A stretch of DNA of 36,584 nt from the NCBI GenBank assembly GCA_025359665.1, contig JANYFU010000072.1, forward strand, positions 1 through 36,584. Direction: 5' to 3'. Under the pieces are notes generated by a model. The model was not told where the DNA came from. It saw only the letters and a list, made by a program, of their open reading frames with translations, and ran no database searches. Both the position numbers and the translations under genes were made by a program. The DNA is from Caulobacteraceae bacterium (GTDB lineage Bacteria > Pseudomonadota > Alphaproteobacteria > Caulobacterales > Caulobacteraceae). This document shows, piece by piece, positions 9,797 to 18,650 of the stretch (positions within the stretch are counted from its first letter, which is position 1; each line of letters starts with the position of its first letter).

Positions 9797-10228
9797 CTAG
9801 CTCTCATGCTCCGGCGACCGGGGGGTCGTCCAGGGCGTGGAGAGATCGGCCAGGGCAACGTCGATACATTCGACCTCGGCCGCCAGATCGGCGCCGTCGG
9901 CGAAGGCGAAGATGATAACCCCGCCAGGCGCCTCGCCGGGATCGAAGGAGACCGCCAACAGCTGGACCACGGCGTCCTTGGCCTCCGGCCGCAGGTTTCG
10001 CGCCCTGACGGCCATGACCCCGCCGAGCTGAATGGCGGCGCGCACTCGCTCATGGCCGGCGTCGGCGACCTCCCAGCGAAAGCGATTGACAGCGATGGTC
10101 AGCCGCCTCGCCTTCGGCTCCCAGGAGATATCGCCGATGTGAGCGACTGCGTCCTGCAGCGCCGCGGAGATGATTTCCAGGTCATCGGCGTCTTCGGCCA
10201 GCAGTCTGAGCGCCTGGGCGGGATCCAT
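9797..10228 (-). CDS. DUF2948 family protein
   Basis: A 143-residue protein typical of the DUF2948 family that sits between murA and hisD in many alphaproteobacteria. Visible family features are LRLLAEDADDLEIISAALQD at the N-terminus, the strand-rich middle (RRLTIAVNRFRWE), and the C-terminal segment GGVIIFAFADGADLAAEVECI with LADLSTPW. Function is unknown; no catalytic motif stands out. It starts 3 bases after the murA stop codon and ends 7 bases before hisD, so it is certainly within the same operon. Confidence 0.9.
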   Translation of the reverse strand: MDPAQALRLLAEDADDLEIISAALQDAVAHIGDISWEPKARRLTIAVNRFRWEVADAGHERVRAAIQLGGVMAVRARNLRPEAKDAVVQLLAVSFDPGEAPGGVIIFAFADGADLAAEVECIDVALADLSTPWTTPRSPEHES

Positions 10229-10231
10229 CGC

Positions 10232-11521
10232 TCAGGCCTCTCCCTCTCCAGAGCCTTTCAGCCGCCGCACCTTTGCCCCGCAGGCCGAGAGCTTTTCTTC
10301 CAGCCGCTCGAAACCCCGATCGAGATGGTAGACACGGTTGACGATGGTCTCGCCACGGGCGGCCAGGGCGGCGATCACCAGGCCTACGGAAGCCCGCAGA
10401 TCGGTGGCCATCACCGGCGCGCCTTCCAGATGATCGACGCCGCGGATCCGCGCCTCGCCCCCGGAAACGGTGATGTCGGCGCCAAGCCGGGCCAGTTCGG
10501 GAACGTGCATGAATCGGTTTTCGAAAATCGTCTCGCGCACCACGCTCTCGCCCTTGGCGACGGTCATCAGGGCCATGAACTGGGCCTGCAAGTCGGTGGC
10601 GAAGCCAGGATAGGGATCGGTTTCGACCTCGACGGCGTTCATGCGCGCGCCATTTCGGCGGATGGTCAGGCCGTCATTGCGGCGCTCCACCTCCACCCCT
10701 GCCTCCTCCATTTTGACCAGCAGCGACTCGATCAGGTCGGCGCGGGTGTTGGTCAGGCGAACCTCTCCGCCTGCCATCGCGGCGGCCAGCGCATAGGTTC
10801 CGGTCTCGATGCGATCGGGGGTGACGGCGTGGTTGGCGCCGGTCAAGCGGTCGACGCCGACGATGCGGATCGTCGAGGTTCCCGCCCCCTCCACCTTCGC
10901 GCCCATGGCGTTGAGACAGACCGCAAGATCAACGATCTCGGGCTCGCGCGCCACGCCGATCAGCACCGTCTCGCCGCGCGCTAGCACGGCCGCCAGCATG
11001 GCGTGTTCGGTGGCCCCGACCGACACGAACGGAAATTCGATGGTCGCGCCGCGAAGGCCGCGCGGGGCTTGGGCATAGACATAGCCCTCGTTGAGATCGA
11101 TGTGCGCCCCAAGCGCCTCTAGCGCCTTCAGGTGCAAGTCCACCGGCCGCGCGCCGATGGCGCAGCCGCCTGGCAGGCTGACCTTGGCATGGCCGGTGCG
11201 GGCCAGCAGCGGACCCAGCACGTTGAACGAGGCGCGCATCTGGCGGACGAGATCATAGGGAGCGAAGGAACTGACGATCTCGGGCGTGTGCAGCACGCTT
11301 TGCGGGCCATCGGGTCCGTCGTTTTCGACCAGTTCCGTCCCCAGCCGGCGCAACAGACTGCCCAAGAAACGGGTGTCGGCCAGGCGCGGCATGTTGGTCA
11401 GGCGCAGCGGCTCGTCGGTCAGCAGGCTGGCCGCCATCAGTTTGATCGCCGAGTTCTTGGCGCCGCTGATCGGGATTTCTCCCTCCAGGTGAGCGCCGCC
11501 GATGATGGCGATCTGGTCCAT
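10232..11521 (-). CDS. murA: UDP-N-acetylglucosamine 1-carboxyvinyltransferase
   Basis: A 429-residue MurA that transfers enolpyruvate from phosphoenolpyruvate to UDP-GlcNAc, the first committed step of peptidoglycan synthesis. Lys22-Asn23 in ISGAKNSA and Cys120 in [16 protein letters not shown] are the conserved substrate-binding and active-site residues. Cys120 matches the E. coli Cys115 alkylated by fosfomycin, so the target appears fosfomycin-sensitive. The remaining blocks ([43 protein letters not shown]) are intact. The start at 11521 (MDQIAIIGG) matches the family; the 12 extra upstream codons are unlikely. It heads the block DUF2948-hisD-UPF0262-phosphatase. Confidence 0.98.
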   Translation of the reverse strand: MDQIAIIGGAHLEGEIPISGAKNSAIKLMAASLLTDEPLRLTNMPRLADTRFLGSLLRRLGTELVENDGPDGPQSVLHTPEIVSSFAPYDLVRQMRASFNVLGPLLARTGHAKVSLPGGCAIGARPVDLHLKALEALGAHIDLNEGYVYAQAPRGLRGATIEFPFVSVGATEHAMLAAVLARGETVLIGVAREPEIVDLAVCLNAMGAKVEGAGTSTIRIVGVDRLTGANHAVTPDRIETGTYALAAAMAGGEVRLTNTRADLIESLLVKMEEAGVEVERRNDGLTIRRNGARMNAVEVETDPYPGFATDLQAQFMALMTVAKGESVVRETIFENRFMHVPELARLGADITVSGGEARIRGVDHLEGAPVMATDLRASVGLVIAALAARGETIVNRVYHLDRGFERLEEKLSACGAKVRRLKGSGEGEA

Positions 11522-11608
11522 GCGGCCCTTTGTGCGGACCGCTCGAACGCGGGCCATGAGTAGATGAAATTAGGCTCTTATCGACCCGCGCGATCAAGCG
11601 CCAGCGGC

Positions 11609-11773
11609 CTATTCGGCGGGGGTTTTCCCGGCTGTTTTGCGCCTCCGCAAATTGGCCCGCAAGGCCGCCACCAGCCGGGCGTCGCGCGCCTGCGATTGTC
11701 CGGACGCGGCCTTCTGGGCGGGCTTCGGCGATACGTCGGGCCGGGCGGGCGACCGATCATCGGATTGGGTCAT
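11609..11773 (-). CDS. Small basic conserved protein upstream of murA
   Basis: A 54-residue reading frame with a clear ATG and AGGGCAGGG just upstream. The first half is polar and disordered-looking (MTQSDDRSPARPD); the second half is a basic helix (RDARLVAALRANLRRRKTAG) before the stop. Short proteins with a closely similar LxAALRANLRRRK tail are familiar from alphaproteobacterial genomes, although the function is unknown to me. A basic amphipathic helix could bind nucleic acid, which is speculation. It lies 87 bases upstream of murA on the same strand and may be cotranscribed. Confidence 0.6.
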   Translation of the reverse strand: MTQSDDRSPARPDVSPKPAQKAASGQSQARDARLVAALRANLRRRKTAGKTPAE

Positions 11774-11870
11774 CGCCCTGCCCTATTCTCGCATCCGCGC
11801 GCGTCAAGTCCCGATTTCGCTTCCCTACCGCGCCAGCTTTCGCTAACACGCGCCCGTCCCAAACGGGATC

Positions 11871-11945
11871 GCCGCCGTAGCTCAGTGGTAGAGCGCATCA
11901 TTGGTAATGCTGAGGTCGGCAGTTCAATCCTGCCCGGCGGCACCA
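11871..11945 (+). tRNA. tRNA-Thr (anticodon GGU), CCA encoded
   Basis: The cloverleaf folds with a perfect acceptor stem (GCCGCCG with CGGCGGC), a GCTC/GAGC D stem, an anticodon loop TTGGTAA giving anticodon GGU, a 5-base variable loop, and a T arm GGCAG-TTCAATC-CTGCC. Discriminator A and an encoded CCA follow (11942-11945). The anticodon stem CATCA/TGCTG contains one U-C mismatch at its middle pair, where a fully paired stem would need TGATG. It reads ACC and ACU threonine codons. Confidence 0.95.
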
Positions 11946-11990
11946 GCATCGGATATAGTGGAAGAGCCGGCCGCGGTCCGAGGCGAGTTT

Positions 11991-13421
11991 TCAGACAACA
12001 TCAGTTCTGGATATCACAGGCGCCGGCAGGGGCCCGAGCAGCGCTTCGATCGCTAGGCCGACACGTAGCACATTGCGGTCGGCGCCTTCCGGGCCGTCCA
12101 GTTCGATCGCGATCGGAAGGCGCGAGTCGCGGGTGACACCGGCGGGTAAAGCGAGCCCTGGCAGGCCGGCGGTACTTCCAGGGGCGATGTTGCGGGAGAT
12201 GGCCGTCTGGAAGTCGACCTTTACGCCGCCAATGTCCACGGTCTCGTCCTCGCCGATCGGGGGCGCCGGAATCATGGTGGCCGGGAACAGGATCGCCGCG
12301 ACGCCATGGCCGGCGAAATAGTCTGCGAACAGGCGGCGCATCACCGGCCGGTGGATGTCCCGGGCCGCCAGATAAGTCGCTTCGGGTATGGCGAACGGCG
12401 CGTCCGGCACGACGAAGCGGTCCCAGATCGTCTTCACATCGGGACTGACCGCGGCGATCATCGCCTCGAAGTCGACAGGGGCGCCCGACTGACGCAGATA
12501 CTCGACCGTCGCGGCGGCCGCGTCGTGGATCTGTATCGGACCGGTGACCTGGGCGACCAGCGACTCGAGCCGCGGCATGCCGGCCTCGACCAGAACGACG
12601 CCCGCCTCCGTGAGACGCGCCAGCGTTTTGTCCATCACCCGCTCAACCTCGGGGTCCAGGCCGCCGAAGAAATAGTCGCTGACGACACCCAGGCGCAGGC
12701 CTTGGAGCGATACCGGCGTGATCGCAGCCATGTCGCCGGTCATCACCGCGTCGAACAGCCCCAGATCCGCGACGGTGCGGGCATGGGGTCCAATCTGGTC
12801 GAACAGCGGCGTGATCGGCGCCGTGCCGTCGGTCGGATAGCGACCGGTGGTCGGCCGGAAACCGCAGATCCCGCATAGCGCGGCCGGCACGCGGATCGAG
12901 CCCTGAGTGTCTTCGGCCACCCCTAGAGGCGCCATACGCGCCGCCACCGCCGCCGCGGTTCCGCCGCTGCTGCCACCGGGAATGCGGCTCCGGTCATAAG
13001 GATTGCGCACGGCCCCGAAAGCCAGGTTGTTGCTGGTCCAGCCGAACGAAAGCTCGTGCAGATTGGTCTTGCCCAGAACGCTGGCGCCAGCTGCTCGCAG
13101 CCGCGCGACCGCGGTGGCGTCGGCGGCGGGCCGGAAATTCCGCAGAGCCGACGTGCCGGCGGTGGTGGGCAGATCGCGGGTATTGACGCTATCCTTGATC
13201 GGGATCGGCAGGCCGTGCAACGCGCCCAGCGCCCCTCCGGCGGCGCGAAGCCGATCGGCGGCCCGCGCCGCTTCGCGCACGCGGTCGGGCTCCAGGGTGA
13301 TGAAGGCGTTCAGATATTGGCCGGCGGCGCATTGGGCCAACAGGGCCTCTGCATAGGCTTCGGCGGAAATCTCGCCCGCGCGCATGGCGGCGACTGCCTG
13401 GGTGGCGGAAAGCTCGATCAT
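11991..13421 (-). CDS. Amidase signature family hydrolase
   Basis: A 476-residue amidase-signature enzyme that hydrolyses carboxamides. The Ser-cisSer-Lys triad is present: Lys76 (LPIPIKDS), Ser151 (PGGSSGGTAAAVA) and nucleophile Ser175 (DTQGSIRVPA). The glycine usually two places before the nucleophile (DTGGS) is Gln here. The rest matches amidases acting on small aryl or alkyl amides such as indoleacetamide or mandelamide, rather than GatA, since no gatC/gatB is nearby. No signal peptide is seen with the start at 13421 (MIELSATQAV); the frame is open much further upstream only because of antisense of the regulator gene. The true substrate cannot be read from the sequence. Confidence 0.9.
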   Translation of the reverse strand: MIELSATQAVAAMRAGEISAEAYAEALLAQCAAGQYLNAFITLEPDRVREAARAADRLRAAGGALGALHGLPIPIKDSVNTRDLPTTAGTSALRNFRPAADATAVARLRAAGASVLGKTNLHELSFGWTSNNLAFGAVRNPYDRSRIPGGSSGGTAAAVAARMAPLGVAEDTQGSIRVPAALCGICGFRPTTGRYPTDGTAPITPLFDQIGPHARTVADLGLFDAVMTGDMAAITPVSLQGLRLGVVSDYFFGGLDPEVERVMDKTLARLTEAGVVLVEAGMPRLESLVAQVTGPIQIHDAAAATVEYLRQSGAPVDFEAMIAAVSPDVKTIWDRFVVPDAPFAIPEATYLAARDIHRPVMRRLFADYFAGHGVAAILFPATMIPAPPIGEDETVDIGGVKVDFQTAISRNIAPGSTAGLPGLALPAGVTRDSRLPIAIELDGPEGADRNVLRVGLAIEALLGPLPAPVISRTDVV

Positions 13422-13444
13422 CACGGCCTCGATCACCGAAAGGT

Positions 13445-13633
13445 TCAGGCGACGGCCCGCGAATGACGGCCGGCCATACCCGGTTCGAACAGCAACCAGA
13501 CCCCTAGCGCAACCCTCAAGGCGCCGCGCAGGGCGATGATCGATAGCAACATGACGCTGACAAGCCAGAGAATGGCGAAGACGGATCCAAACATGGGGCG
13601 GGCTTTCGGGTTGCGGTTGACGTCTCCAGCCAT
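13445..13633 (-). CDS. Possible small membrane protein
   Basis: A 62-residue frame with a hydrophobic centre (FGSVFAILWLVSVMLLSIIALRGALRVALGVWLLF), long enough for one or two membrane passes, and a basic tail (GRHSRAVA). It lies between the amidase and the divergent WYL regulator, in a gap of about 250 bases. The ribosome binding site is weak at both candidate starts (ATG 13633 or 13594). I do not recognise it. Conservation would decide whether it is a gene. Confidence 0.4.
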   Translation of the reverse strand: MAGDVNRNPKARPMFGSVFAILWLVSVMLLSIIALRGALRVALGVWLLFEPGMAGRHSRAVA

Positions 13634-13670
13634 CGCCCGATGATGCGACAGAAACGGACGTAGAATCGCC

Positions 13671-14702
13671 ATGCGCCACGAGAAAGCCAACACCCTGCTG
13701 GAACTGGCCCGCCACCTGGCGTCCAGCGCCGAGGGCCTGACCCTGAATGAGATGGCGCGCGAGGCGGGCGTCGGTCGGCGAACCGTGGAACGTATGCGCG
13801 ACGCCCTGTGGGCGCTGTTTCCCCAGATGGAGGAGATCGCCGACGGTCCGGCCAAACGTTTCCGTATTCCGCATGGCCTCGACGGCTTCTTTCAAAGCCC
13901 CACCACCGAGGAGCTTCTGGAACTCAACAAAGCCGCGACCGGCCTGCACACGGCGGGGGCGGCGCCTCGCGCTCGCGTTCTGGAGACCTTGGAGCGTAAG
14001 GTCCGCGCCGCCATGCGCGGCGGCGTGCTTCGGCGAATGGCTCCGGATGTCGAGGCGCTGGTCCGCGCCGAGACCGTTGCCGTCCAGGCCGGGCCCCGCC
14101 CGTTCGAGGATGAAACCCTAATCGCCACCATCCGCCACGCGCTGATGGCCATGAAGGCTTTGAGATTCAGCTATGGCGGCGGGCGCACCCCGGGCGCGGT
14201 TCGCGAAGTGACCCCCCATGGCCTGATGTTCGGCCGGGCCAACTATCTGGTGGCCGCTGAACTGGGCCAGAGCGAGCCGAGAAACTGGCGGCTGGATCGG
14301 CTCGGCGAAGTTGAAATCCTGGAAACCGCCGCCTCGCCTCCGGCCACGTTCAATCTGCGGGACTACGCCAACCGTTCCTTCGGCATCTATCAGGGCGAGA
14401 CCGAGGCGGTGGTTCTGCACATATCGCTCGACGGGGCCGAGGACGCCCTGGGCTGGCGGTTCCATCCCACCCAGACCACCGAGGTGCTGGGCGACGGGTC
14501 GGTGATGGTGCGATTTCAGGCCAGCGGCATGAAGGAACTGGCCTGGCACCTGTTCACCTGGGGCGACAAGGTGCGGATTCTGGCGCCGCCGTCGCTGCAA
14601 GACGCGATGTTGAGCGAATTGGAGCTGGCCCTGGCACGCCATCGCCCGCCTGTGACGCAAGGCCTTGCCCGACACACCCCCGGGGGCGATCAACGGTCAT
14701 GA
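13671..14702 (+). CDS. WYL-domain transcriptional regulator (HTH-WYL)
   Basis: A 343-residue regulator. The N-terminal helix-turn-helix (residues 5-60; LTLNEMAREAGVGRRTVERMRDAL) is of the DeoR-like type seen in WYL proteins. A WYL domain occupies about 145-225 (IRHALMAMKALRFSY, TPHGLMFGRANYLVAAE, WRLDRLGEVEIL), followed by a WCX-like C-terminal extension to about 320. WYL domains sense nucleic-acid or nucleotide ligands in several studied regulators; many partner with defence systems, but nothing defence-like is next to this one. The stop codon overlaps the start of the next membrane-protein gene as ATGA, so the two are translationally coupled. Confidence 0.92.
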   Translation: MRHEKANTLLELARHLASSAEGLTLNEMAREAGVGRRTVERMRDALWALFPQMEEIADGPAKRFRIPHGLDGFFQSPTTEELLELNKAATGLHTAGAAPRARVLETLERKVRAAMRGGVLRRMAPDVEALVRAETVAVQAGPRPFEDETLIATIRHALMAMKALRFSYGGGRTPGAVREVTPHGLMFGRANYLVAAELGQSEPRNWRLDRLGEVEILETAASPPATFNLRDYANRSFGIYQGETEAVVLHISLDGAEDALGWRFHPTQTTEVLGDGSVMVRFQASGMKELAWHLFTWGDKVRILAPPSLQDAMLSELELALARHRPPVTQGLARHTPGGDQRS

Positions 14703-16144
14703 TCGAGTTGGGGGAATCGAACCGAACGACGGCCACGGGCGGCTTCGCCCGCTGGGCCGCGATGGGGGTGGTCGTACTCGGCGCGGCGGTATCGCTGTGG
14801 CTGAACTTTCCGGGTCATATGTCTTACGATTCGGTAGTGCAAATGGCCGAGGGCCGTGACGGCGCCTACGGACTGAGCGGTCACCCGCCGGTGATGTCCT
14901 GGCTGCTCGGGGTGAGCGACGCGCTGGTTCCGGGGTCGGCCGTTTTCGTCATTCTGGACACGGCGCTGATCGCGGGCGCCCTGGTCTCGTTCATCATGCT
15001 GGGTCGGCGCGTATCGTGGCTGGTGGTGATCCCTTGCACTGCGGTCGTGACCTTTCCTCAGCTGCTGATCTATCCGGCCATCGTATGGAAGGATGTGCTG
15101 TTCGCGGCGGCCGCGACCGCCGGCTTCGCCTGCCTGGCCCAGGCGGCCGCCCATTGGCGTGGACCGGTATTGCGATACGGCCTGATCGGGGCGGGCCTGG
15201 CGCTGGTGACCCTGGCCGCCATGGCGCGGCAGAACGGGGTGGTTATTCTGCCTTTCGCCGCCGCCGCCATCGCCTGGATCTCGGCCAGATCACCCGACGG
15301 GCCAAAGGTGTGGCGTGGGCTCGCGCATGGTTTTGGGTTCCTGGGGACCTGCGTCGTGATCATGCTCGGCGGATCGGCCGGCCTGACCCCGCCCAAGATC
15401 GCTCCGGCCGCTGCGGTCCGCGGTCAATTCGGCAATCTGCAGACCTATGATATGGTCCATGCCCTGGTCCTCGACCCCAGCGCCCAACTGCGGGTTCTGC
15501 ATCGCCGCGCACCCTGGTTCGAACGGCTGCTGAGACATGATGGCGTTGCGGCCTTTTCACCAATCCGCATCGACAGCCTGCAGCCGCTGATGGAACAGGC
15601 CGGTGTACATCCCGACAGCACCGAGTTGATCGCCGCCCAATGGAACGACCTCTTCCTGCGTGATCCGTGGCTCTATCTGCGGGTCCGACTCGATGCGTTC
15701 AGTTGGGTCTTGCTGACTCCTTCGGTGGAGGAGTGCGTCCTGATCTACACCGGCGTCGATGGACCGTCGGACGAGATGTCGGATGTCGGGTTAACCCCCC
15801 GCCAGACGGTGACGGATGTCGCGCTGGCCGACTATGCGGTCGGCTTCGCGCCGACACCGGTCTATTCGCACGCCGCCTATGGCGTCCTCGCCGTGGTGCT
15901 GCTGTTGGGTCTCCTGCGACGCCGTACGGCCAGCGACATCGTGGTGGCGGCCATGCTCGGGGGCGCCCTGGCCTTCGCCGGCGCCTTCCTGTTGATCTCA
16001 ATCGCCTGCGACTATCGCTACCTATATGATCTCGACGTGGCGACGATCGCCGCGGCGCTCTATGTCGCGGCGACCTGGAGGGATGACGCGGGGCTCTATC
16101 CGCGTCCGTGGCGCAGGGCTGCCGCCAAGCGGAACGGATTGTAG
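14699..16144 (+). CDS. Polytopic membrane protein, putative GT-C-type glycosyltransferase
   Basis: A 481-residue integral membrane protein with about ten hydrophobic segments. The first loop after TM1 carries an acidic motif (FPGHMSYDSVVQMAEGR), and SGHPPVMSWLLG plus IYPAIVWKDVLFA follow. An Asp in the first periplasmic loop and such HPP/WKD motifs are the organisation of lipid-phosphate-sugar-dependent GT-C transferases and their relatives, so a sugar transfer to an envelope glycan or lipid is plausible but unproven. A large soluble loop (about 255-345) lies before the last membrane segments. It is coupled to the WYL regulator by an ATGA overlap. Its 3' end overlaps the convergent cytochrome gene by 49 bases. 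Confidence 0.75.
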   Translation: MIELGESNRTTATGGFARWAAMGVVVLGAAVSLWLNFPGHMSYDSVVQMAEGRDGAYGLSGHPPVMSWLLGVSDALVPGSAVFVILDTALIAGALVSFIMLGRRVSWLVVIPCTAVVTFPQLLIYPAIVWKDVLFAAAATAGFACLAQAAAHWRGPVLRYGLIGAGLALVTLAAMARQNGVVILPFAAAAIAWISARSPDGPKVWRGLAHGFGFLGTCVVIMLGGSAGLTPPKIAPAAAVRGQFGNLQTYDMVHALVLDPSAQLRVLHRRAPWFERLLRHDGVAAFSPIRIDSLQPLMEQAGVHPDSTELIAAQWNDLFLRDPWLYLRVRLDAFSWVLLTPSVEECVLIYTGVDGPSDEMSDVGLTPRQTVTDVALADYAVGFAPTPVYSHAAYGVLAVVLLLGLLRRRTASDIVVAAMLGGALAFAGAFLLISIACDYRYLYDLDVATIAAALYVAATWRDDAGLYPRPWRRAAAKRNGL

Positions 16145-17094
16145 AGGGAGCTGGCTTCATGCTTCAGGATCGGGGCCTCCCAATCCCCCGATCTCGCTAT
16201 CCAGGCGGCAAGCCGAAGCGATGCGTCTGGCCCGGCGATCCCCGCCAGATCGAGGGCGGCGTCGGCGAGGCGCCGCCGTTCAGGCGCCAAGGCCGGACCG
16301 TCATAGCGCTCGGCGAGATTGCCGAGGCCCGCGCGAGCGGCCTGGATCATGACCCTGGCGGTCTCAGGGTCATGGCGTGCCAGCGCGCCCTGGGCCGCAG
16401 TCACGGCGCGGCTAACATCGGCGATGGCGTCGCCGGCGGTCTGCGGCTCCAGGCCTAACCCGGCGCAAGCGGCCGGACTCATGCCCCGAACATAGACGGC
16501 CAGCGCATCCAGGACCGTTTCGGGCGGCGGCGCGCCATCGAATTCCTCGGTAACGAGGCCCCGGATGAAGGTTTTCAGCGCTGGCGAGCCCGGCGCCTGA
16601 GACACTTTCAAGGACGCCTTGGGTCCGCCCAGGTCGGGGATAGGTTTGGGATCGAAGGTGTGATCACCCCTGTGGCTGCTGAACACGAAGGAGGTGACGT
16701 CGGCCGTGCCAGGCCCGCCGGAGACGCCCGGGAAATCGAAATCGGGGTTTGCGCGGCCGTTGCGATGGCAGGTCTCGCAGGCGACCCCAGCCCGGGCCGC
16801 CTGGCCGCCGAGCAGCAAGGGGTCGCGAAACGCCGCGCGACCGACCTCGACCAGATAAGCCGCCTCCGGATCAGCCGGAACCTTGAGGCATTCCAAAGGC
16901 CGGCGCGTGAGGATACTGGCCGCGTCCGCTCCCGGCGCCAGCCAGCGCATAGCGCGCAATGGCAGAGCAAATATCTCGGCGCGCGACGCCCCCAGAATCA
17001 GGGCCAAGCCGGTCGCGGCGATCAGGAAGCGGGATCGCCGCCGTGCTCGATCCAACGGCCCAGGTCCTCCTCCTCCGCGCAGCCAAAGGCGCAT
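16096..17094 (-). CDS. Membrane-anchored c-type cytochrome, MauG/CCP-like fragment with one heme site
   Basis: A 332-residue protein with an N-terminal anchor (FLIAATGLALILGASRAEIFAL, about residues 23-45) and one heme-binding CETCH (106-110) in GVACETCHRNGRANPDFD. The following SSHRGDHTFDPKPIPDLGG and ALKTFIRGLVTEEFDG segments resemble the N-terminal heme domain of di-heme peroxidase/MauG-type proteins, but the second CXXCH is missing. The probable distal Met is in VRGMSPAAC. The C-terminal third is helical and heme-free. The ATG lies inside the preceding TPR gene (73-base overlap), so translation is coupled; a non-ATG start nearer residue 20 is possible. The 3' end overlaps the convergent membrane-protein gene. 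Confidence 0.8.
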   Translation of the reverse strand: MRLWLRGGGGPGPLDRARRRSRFLIAATGLALILGASRAEIFALPLRAMRWLAPGADAASILTRRPLECLKVPADPEAAYLVEVGRAAFRDPLLLGGQAARAGVACETCHRNGRANPDFDFPGVSGGPGTADVTSFVFSSHRGDHTFDPKPIPDLGGPKASLKVSQAPGSPALKTFIRGLVTEEFDGAPPPETVLDALAVYVRGMSPAACAGLGLEPQTAGDAIADVSRAVTAAQGALARHDPETARVMIQAARAGLGNLAERYDGPALAPERRRLADAALDLAGIAGPDASLRLAAWIARSGDWEAPILKHEASSLYNPFRLAAALRHGRG

Positions 17095-17972
17095 TGGCGT
17101 TCAATACGGGCCAGCAAGGCGCGGGCGGCGAGCAGATCGCCCTCGATCACCTTCAGTTCGCCATAATATTCCGCGGCGCCGCGATGATTCGGCGCAATGG
17201 CCAGCGCGGCGCGGTAATTGCGTTCCGCCAGATCGAGCCGGCCGAGCTTGCGCCACACATAGCCACGATAGGTCAGGACGTCGGGGTGAGGCCCGAACGC
17301 CGATTCCGCTCGATCCAGCGCCGCCAGGGCGTCTTGATAGCGGTGCTCATTGATCAGGCTCACCGCCTCGACGTAGGCGGAATCCCCGGCGGCGGCGGTC
17401 AGCAGACCGGTCGTTGGCGCGATCGACGCCGAAGGTTTCGGCGCGGCGGCCGGGTCGGCCGGTTTCATGGCGTCCTCGGCCTGGCCGATCGCCGTTTTCA
17501 ACATCTGGGCCTCGGGACAGGTGTCGTGACAGGCGTCGGCGCGGGTTTTCAGCTTGCCCAGCTCCGTTGTCGCCTTGTCGGTCATCTTGGCGTTGGCGAG
17601 CGCCACGACATAGTCGCGCCGGGTGTCGATCGGCGCTGGATCGATCTTCAAAGCCCGTTCGAAGGCCCGCGCCGCGCCCTTGGGATCGCCGGCCCCGACC
17701 TTGGCCAGGCCCAGCATCTTCCAGCCGGTCGCCTGGCCGTCGGAGACCTGGGTCACATGATCGAACGATCGGACGGCGTCCTTGAATTTTCCGGCCTGGT
17801 AGGCGGCCATGCCCTCGCTGTACTCGCGGGCGGGATCATAGAGAGGCGCCGAAGCGCTCGGAAAGCCGCCGCCGCCACTTCCGCCGCCGCCGGACGCCAA
17901 GGCCGCGCCCACGGACGCCGATGCGATCAGCAGTCCAAGCCAGGCAACCGTCATCGCGCGATGGTTCACCAT
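17022..17972 (-). CDS. Secreted tetratricopeptide-repeat protein with paired CX3C motifs
   Basis: A 316-residue exported protein with signal peptide (residues 1-27), a Gly-rich stretch (GGGGSGGGGF) and two blocks of TPR helices, about 48-145 and 198-285. Each block ends in the same motif, a hydrophobic helix followed by CX3C and an acidic helix: Cys148/Cys152 in ACHDTCPEAQML and Cys294/Cys298 in QCAFGCAEEEDL. The duplication suggests two equal modules joined by a Pro/Ala linker, with Cys pairs that may form disulfides or bind metal or heme. The start at 17972 is set by GGGGAGGA seven bases upstream. The next gene, a c-type cytochrome, begins within it, so the two proteins probably work together in the periplasm. 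Confidence 0.88.
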   Translation of the reverse strand: MVNHRAMTVAWLGLLIASASVGAALASGGGGSGGGGFPSASAPLYDPAREYSEGMAAYQAGKFKDAVRSFDHVTQVSDGQATGWKMLGLAKVGAGDPKGAARAFERALKIDPAPIDTRRDYVVALANAKMTDKATTELGKLKTRADACHDTCPEAQMLKTAIGQAEDAMKPADPAAAPKPSASIAPTTGLLTAAAGDSAYVEAVSLINEHRYQDALAALDRAESAFGPHPDVLTYRGYVWRKLGRLDLAERNYRAALAIAPNHRGAAEYYGELKVIEGDLLAARALLARIERQCAFGCAEEEDLGRWIEHGGDPAS

Positions 17973-18062
17973 ATCGGTCCTCCCCGGAGCCGGAATGGGC
18001 CGACTATGATCCATGCGTGGATGTTGTCAAACACGGCGCGTCGCGAACATGAAAGTCCACGC

Positions 18063-18650
18063 ATGATAGAGCTCACCCAGCATATCCAACCGCCAGAAAG
18101 AGGCGTCATCCGCGTAGAGCGGGCAAGCGCGGCTGAACGCCCTCTGATCGAAGGGATGTCGAGGTTCTACATCTATGACTTTTCGGAAATGGAGCCCGCC
18201 GGATCCGATGAGATGGATTTCGATCAGCGGGGGGACTTTGGCGTACTGCCATACCTGCCGGAATATTGGACGGAGTCGGGGCGGCGCCCACTGCTGATCA
18301 GGCTTGGCGAAAAGCCGGCCGGTTTCGCCCTGATCAACACCCATTCCCACCGTGGAGGCAGCGTCGAGCGCAACATGGGCGAGTTCTTCGTGGCGCGGAA
18401 ATATCGCCGCCGCGGCGTGGCGGGCGAGGCGGTCCGCCAGGTCCTGGCGCTCTACCCGGGCCGCTGGGAAGTGGCGGTGGCGGAGCGAAACACCGCCGCC
18501 AAGGCCTTCTGGCCACGGGCGATCGCCGCCGCCCCGAATGTCACCGACCTTGTCCGGCTCGAAGGCGACGGCGAACATTGGCGAGGGCCGATCTGGACAT
18601 TCAAGGCATCGACCAGCCCTGGTTCGCGCGACCGTCAAAATAACCGTTAA
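18063..18650 (+). CDS. GNAT family N-acetyltransferase
   Basis: A 195-residue acetyl-CoA-dependent transferase. The pyrophosphate-binding loop is the ARKYRRRGVAGEAVR segment near residue 120, and the preceding FALINTHSHRGGSVERNMGEFFV and following WEVAVAERNTAAKAFWPRAI match motifs A and B of the GNAT fold. Substrate unknown. The start at 18063 is the last in-frame ATG before the fold; an upstream in-frame ATG near 18007-18025 is possible, and no strong ribosome binding site separates them. It is convergent with the Cys-rich gene, overlapping by four bases. Confidence 0.88.
   Translation: MIELTQHIQPPERGVIRVERASAAERPLIEGMSRFYIYDFSEMEPAGSDEMDFDQRGDFGVLPYLPEYWTESGRRPLLIRLGEKPAGFALINTHSHRGGSVERNMGEFFVARKYRRRGVAGEAVRQVLALYPGRWEVAVAERNTAAKAFWPRAIAAAPNVTDLVRLEGDGEHWRGPIWTFKASTSPGSRDRQNNR

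Noticed and set aside
13422-13949. Longer amidase N-terminus up to 13949
   Set aside because: The amidase family begins at MIELSATQAV (13421); the longer frame covers the start of the divergent regulator and has no amidase similarity.
16959-18062. Upstream extension of the acetyltransferase frame
   Set aside because: The extension is antisense to the TPR gene, whose start has a strong ribosome binding site; the acetyltransferase begins at 18063.
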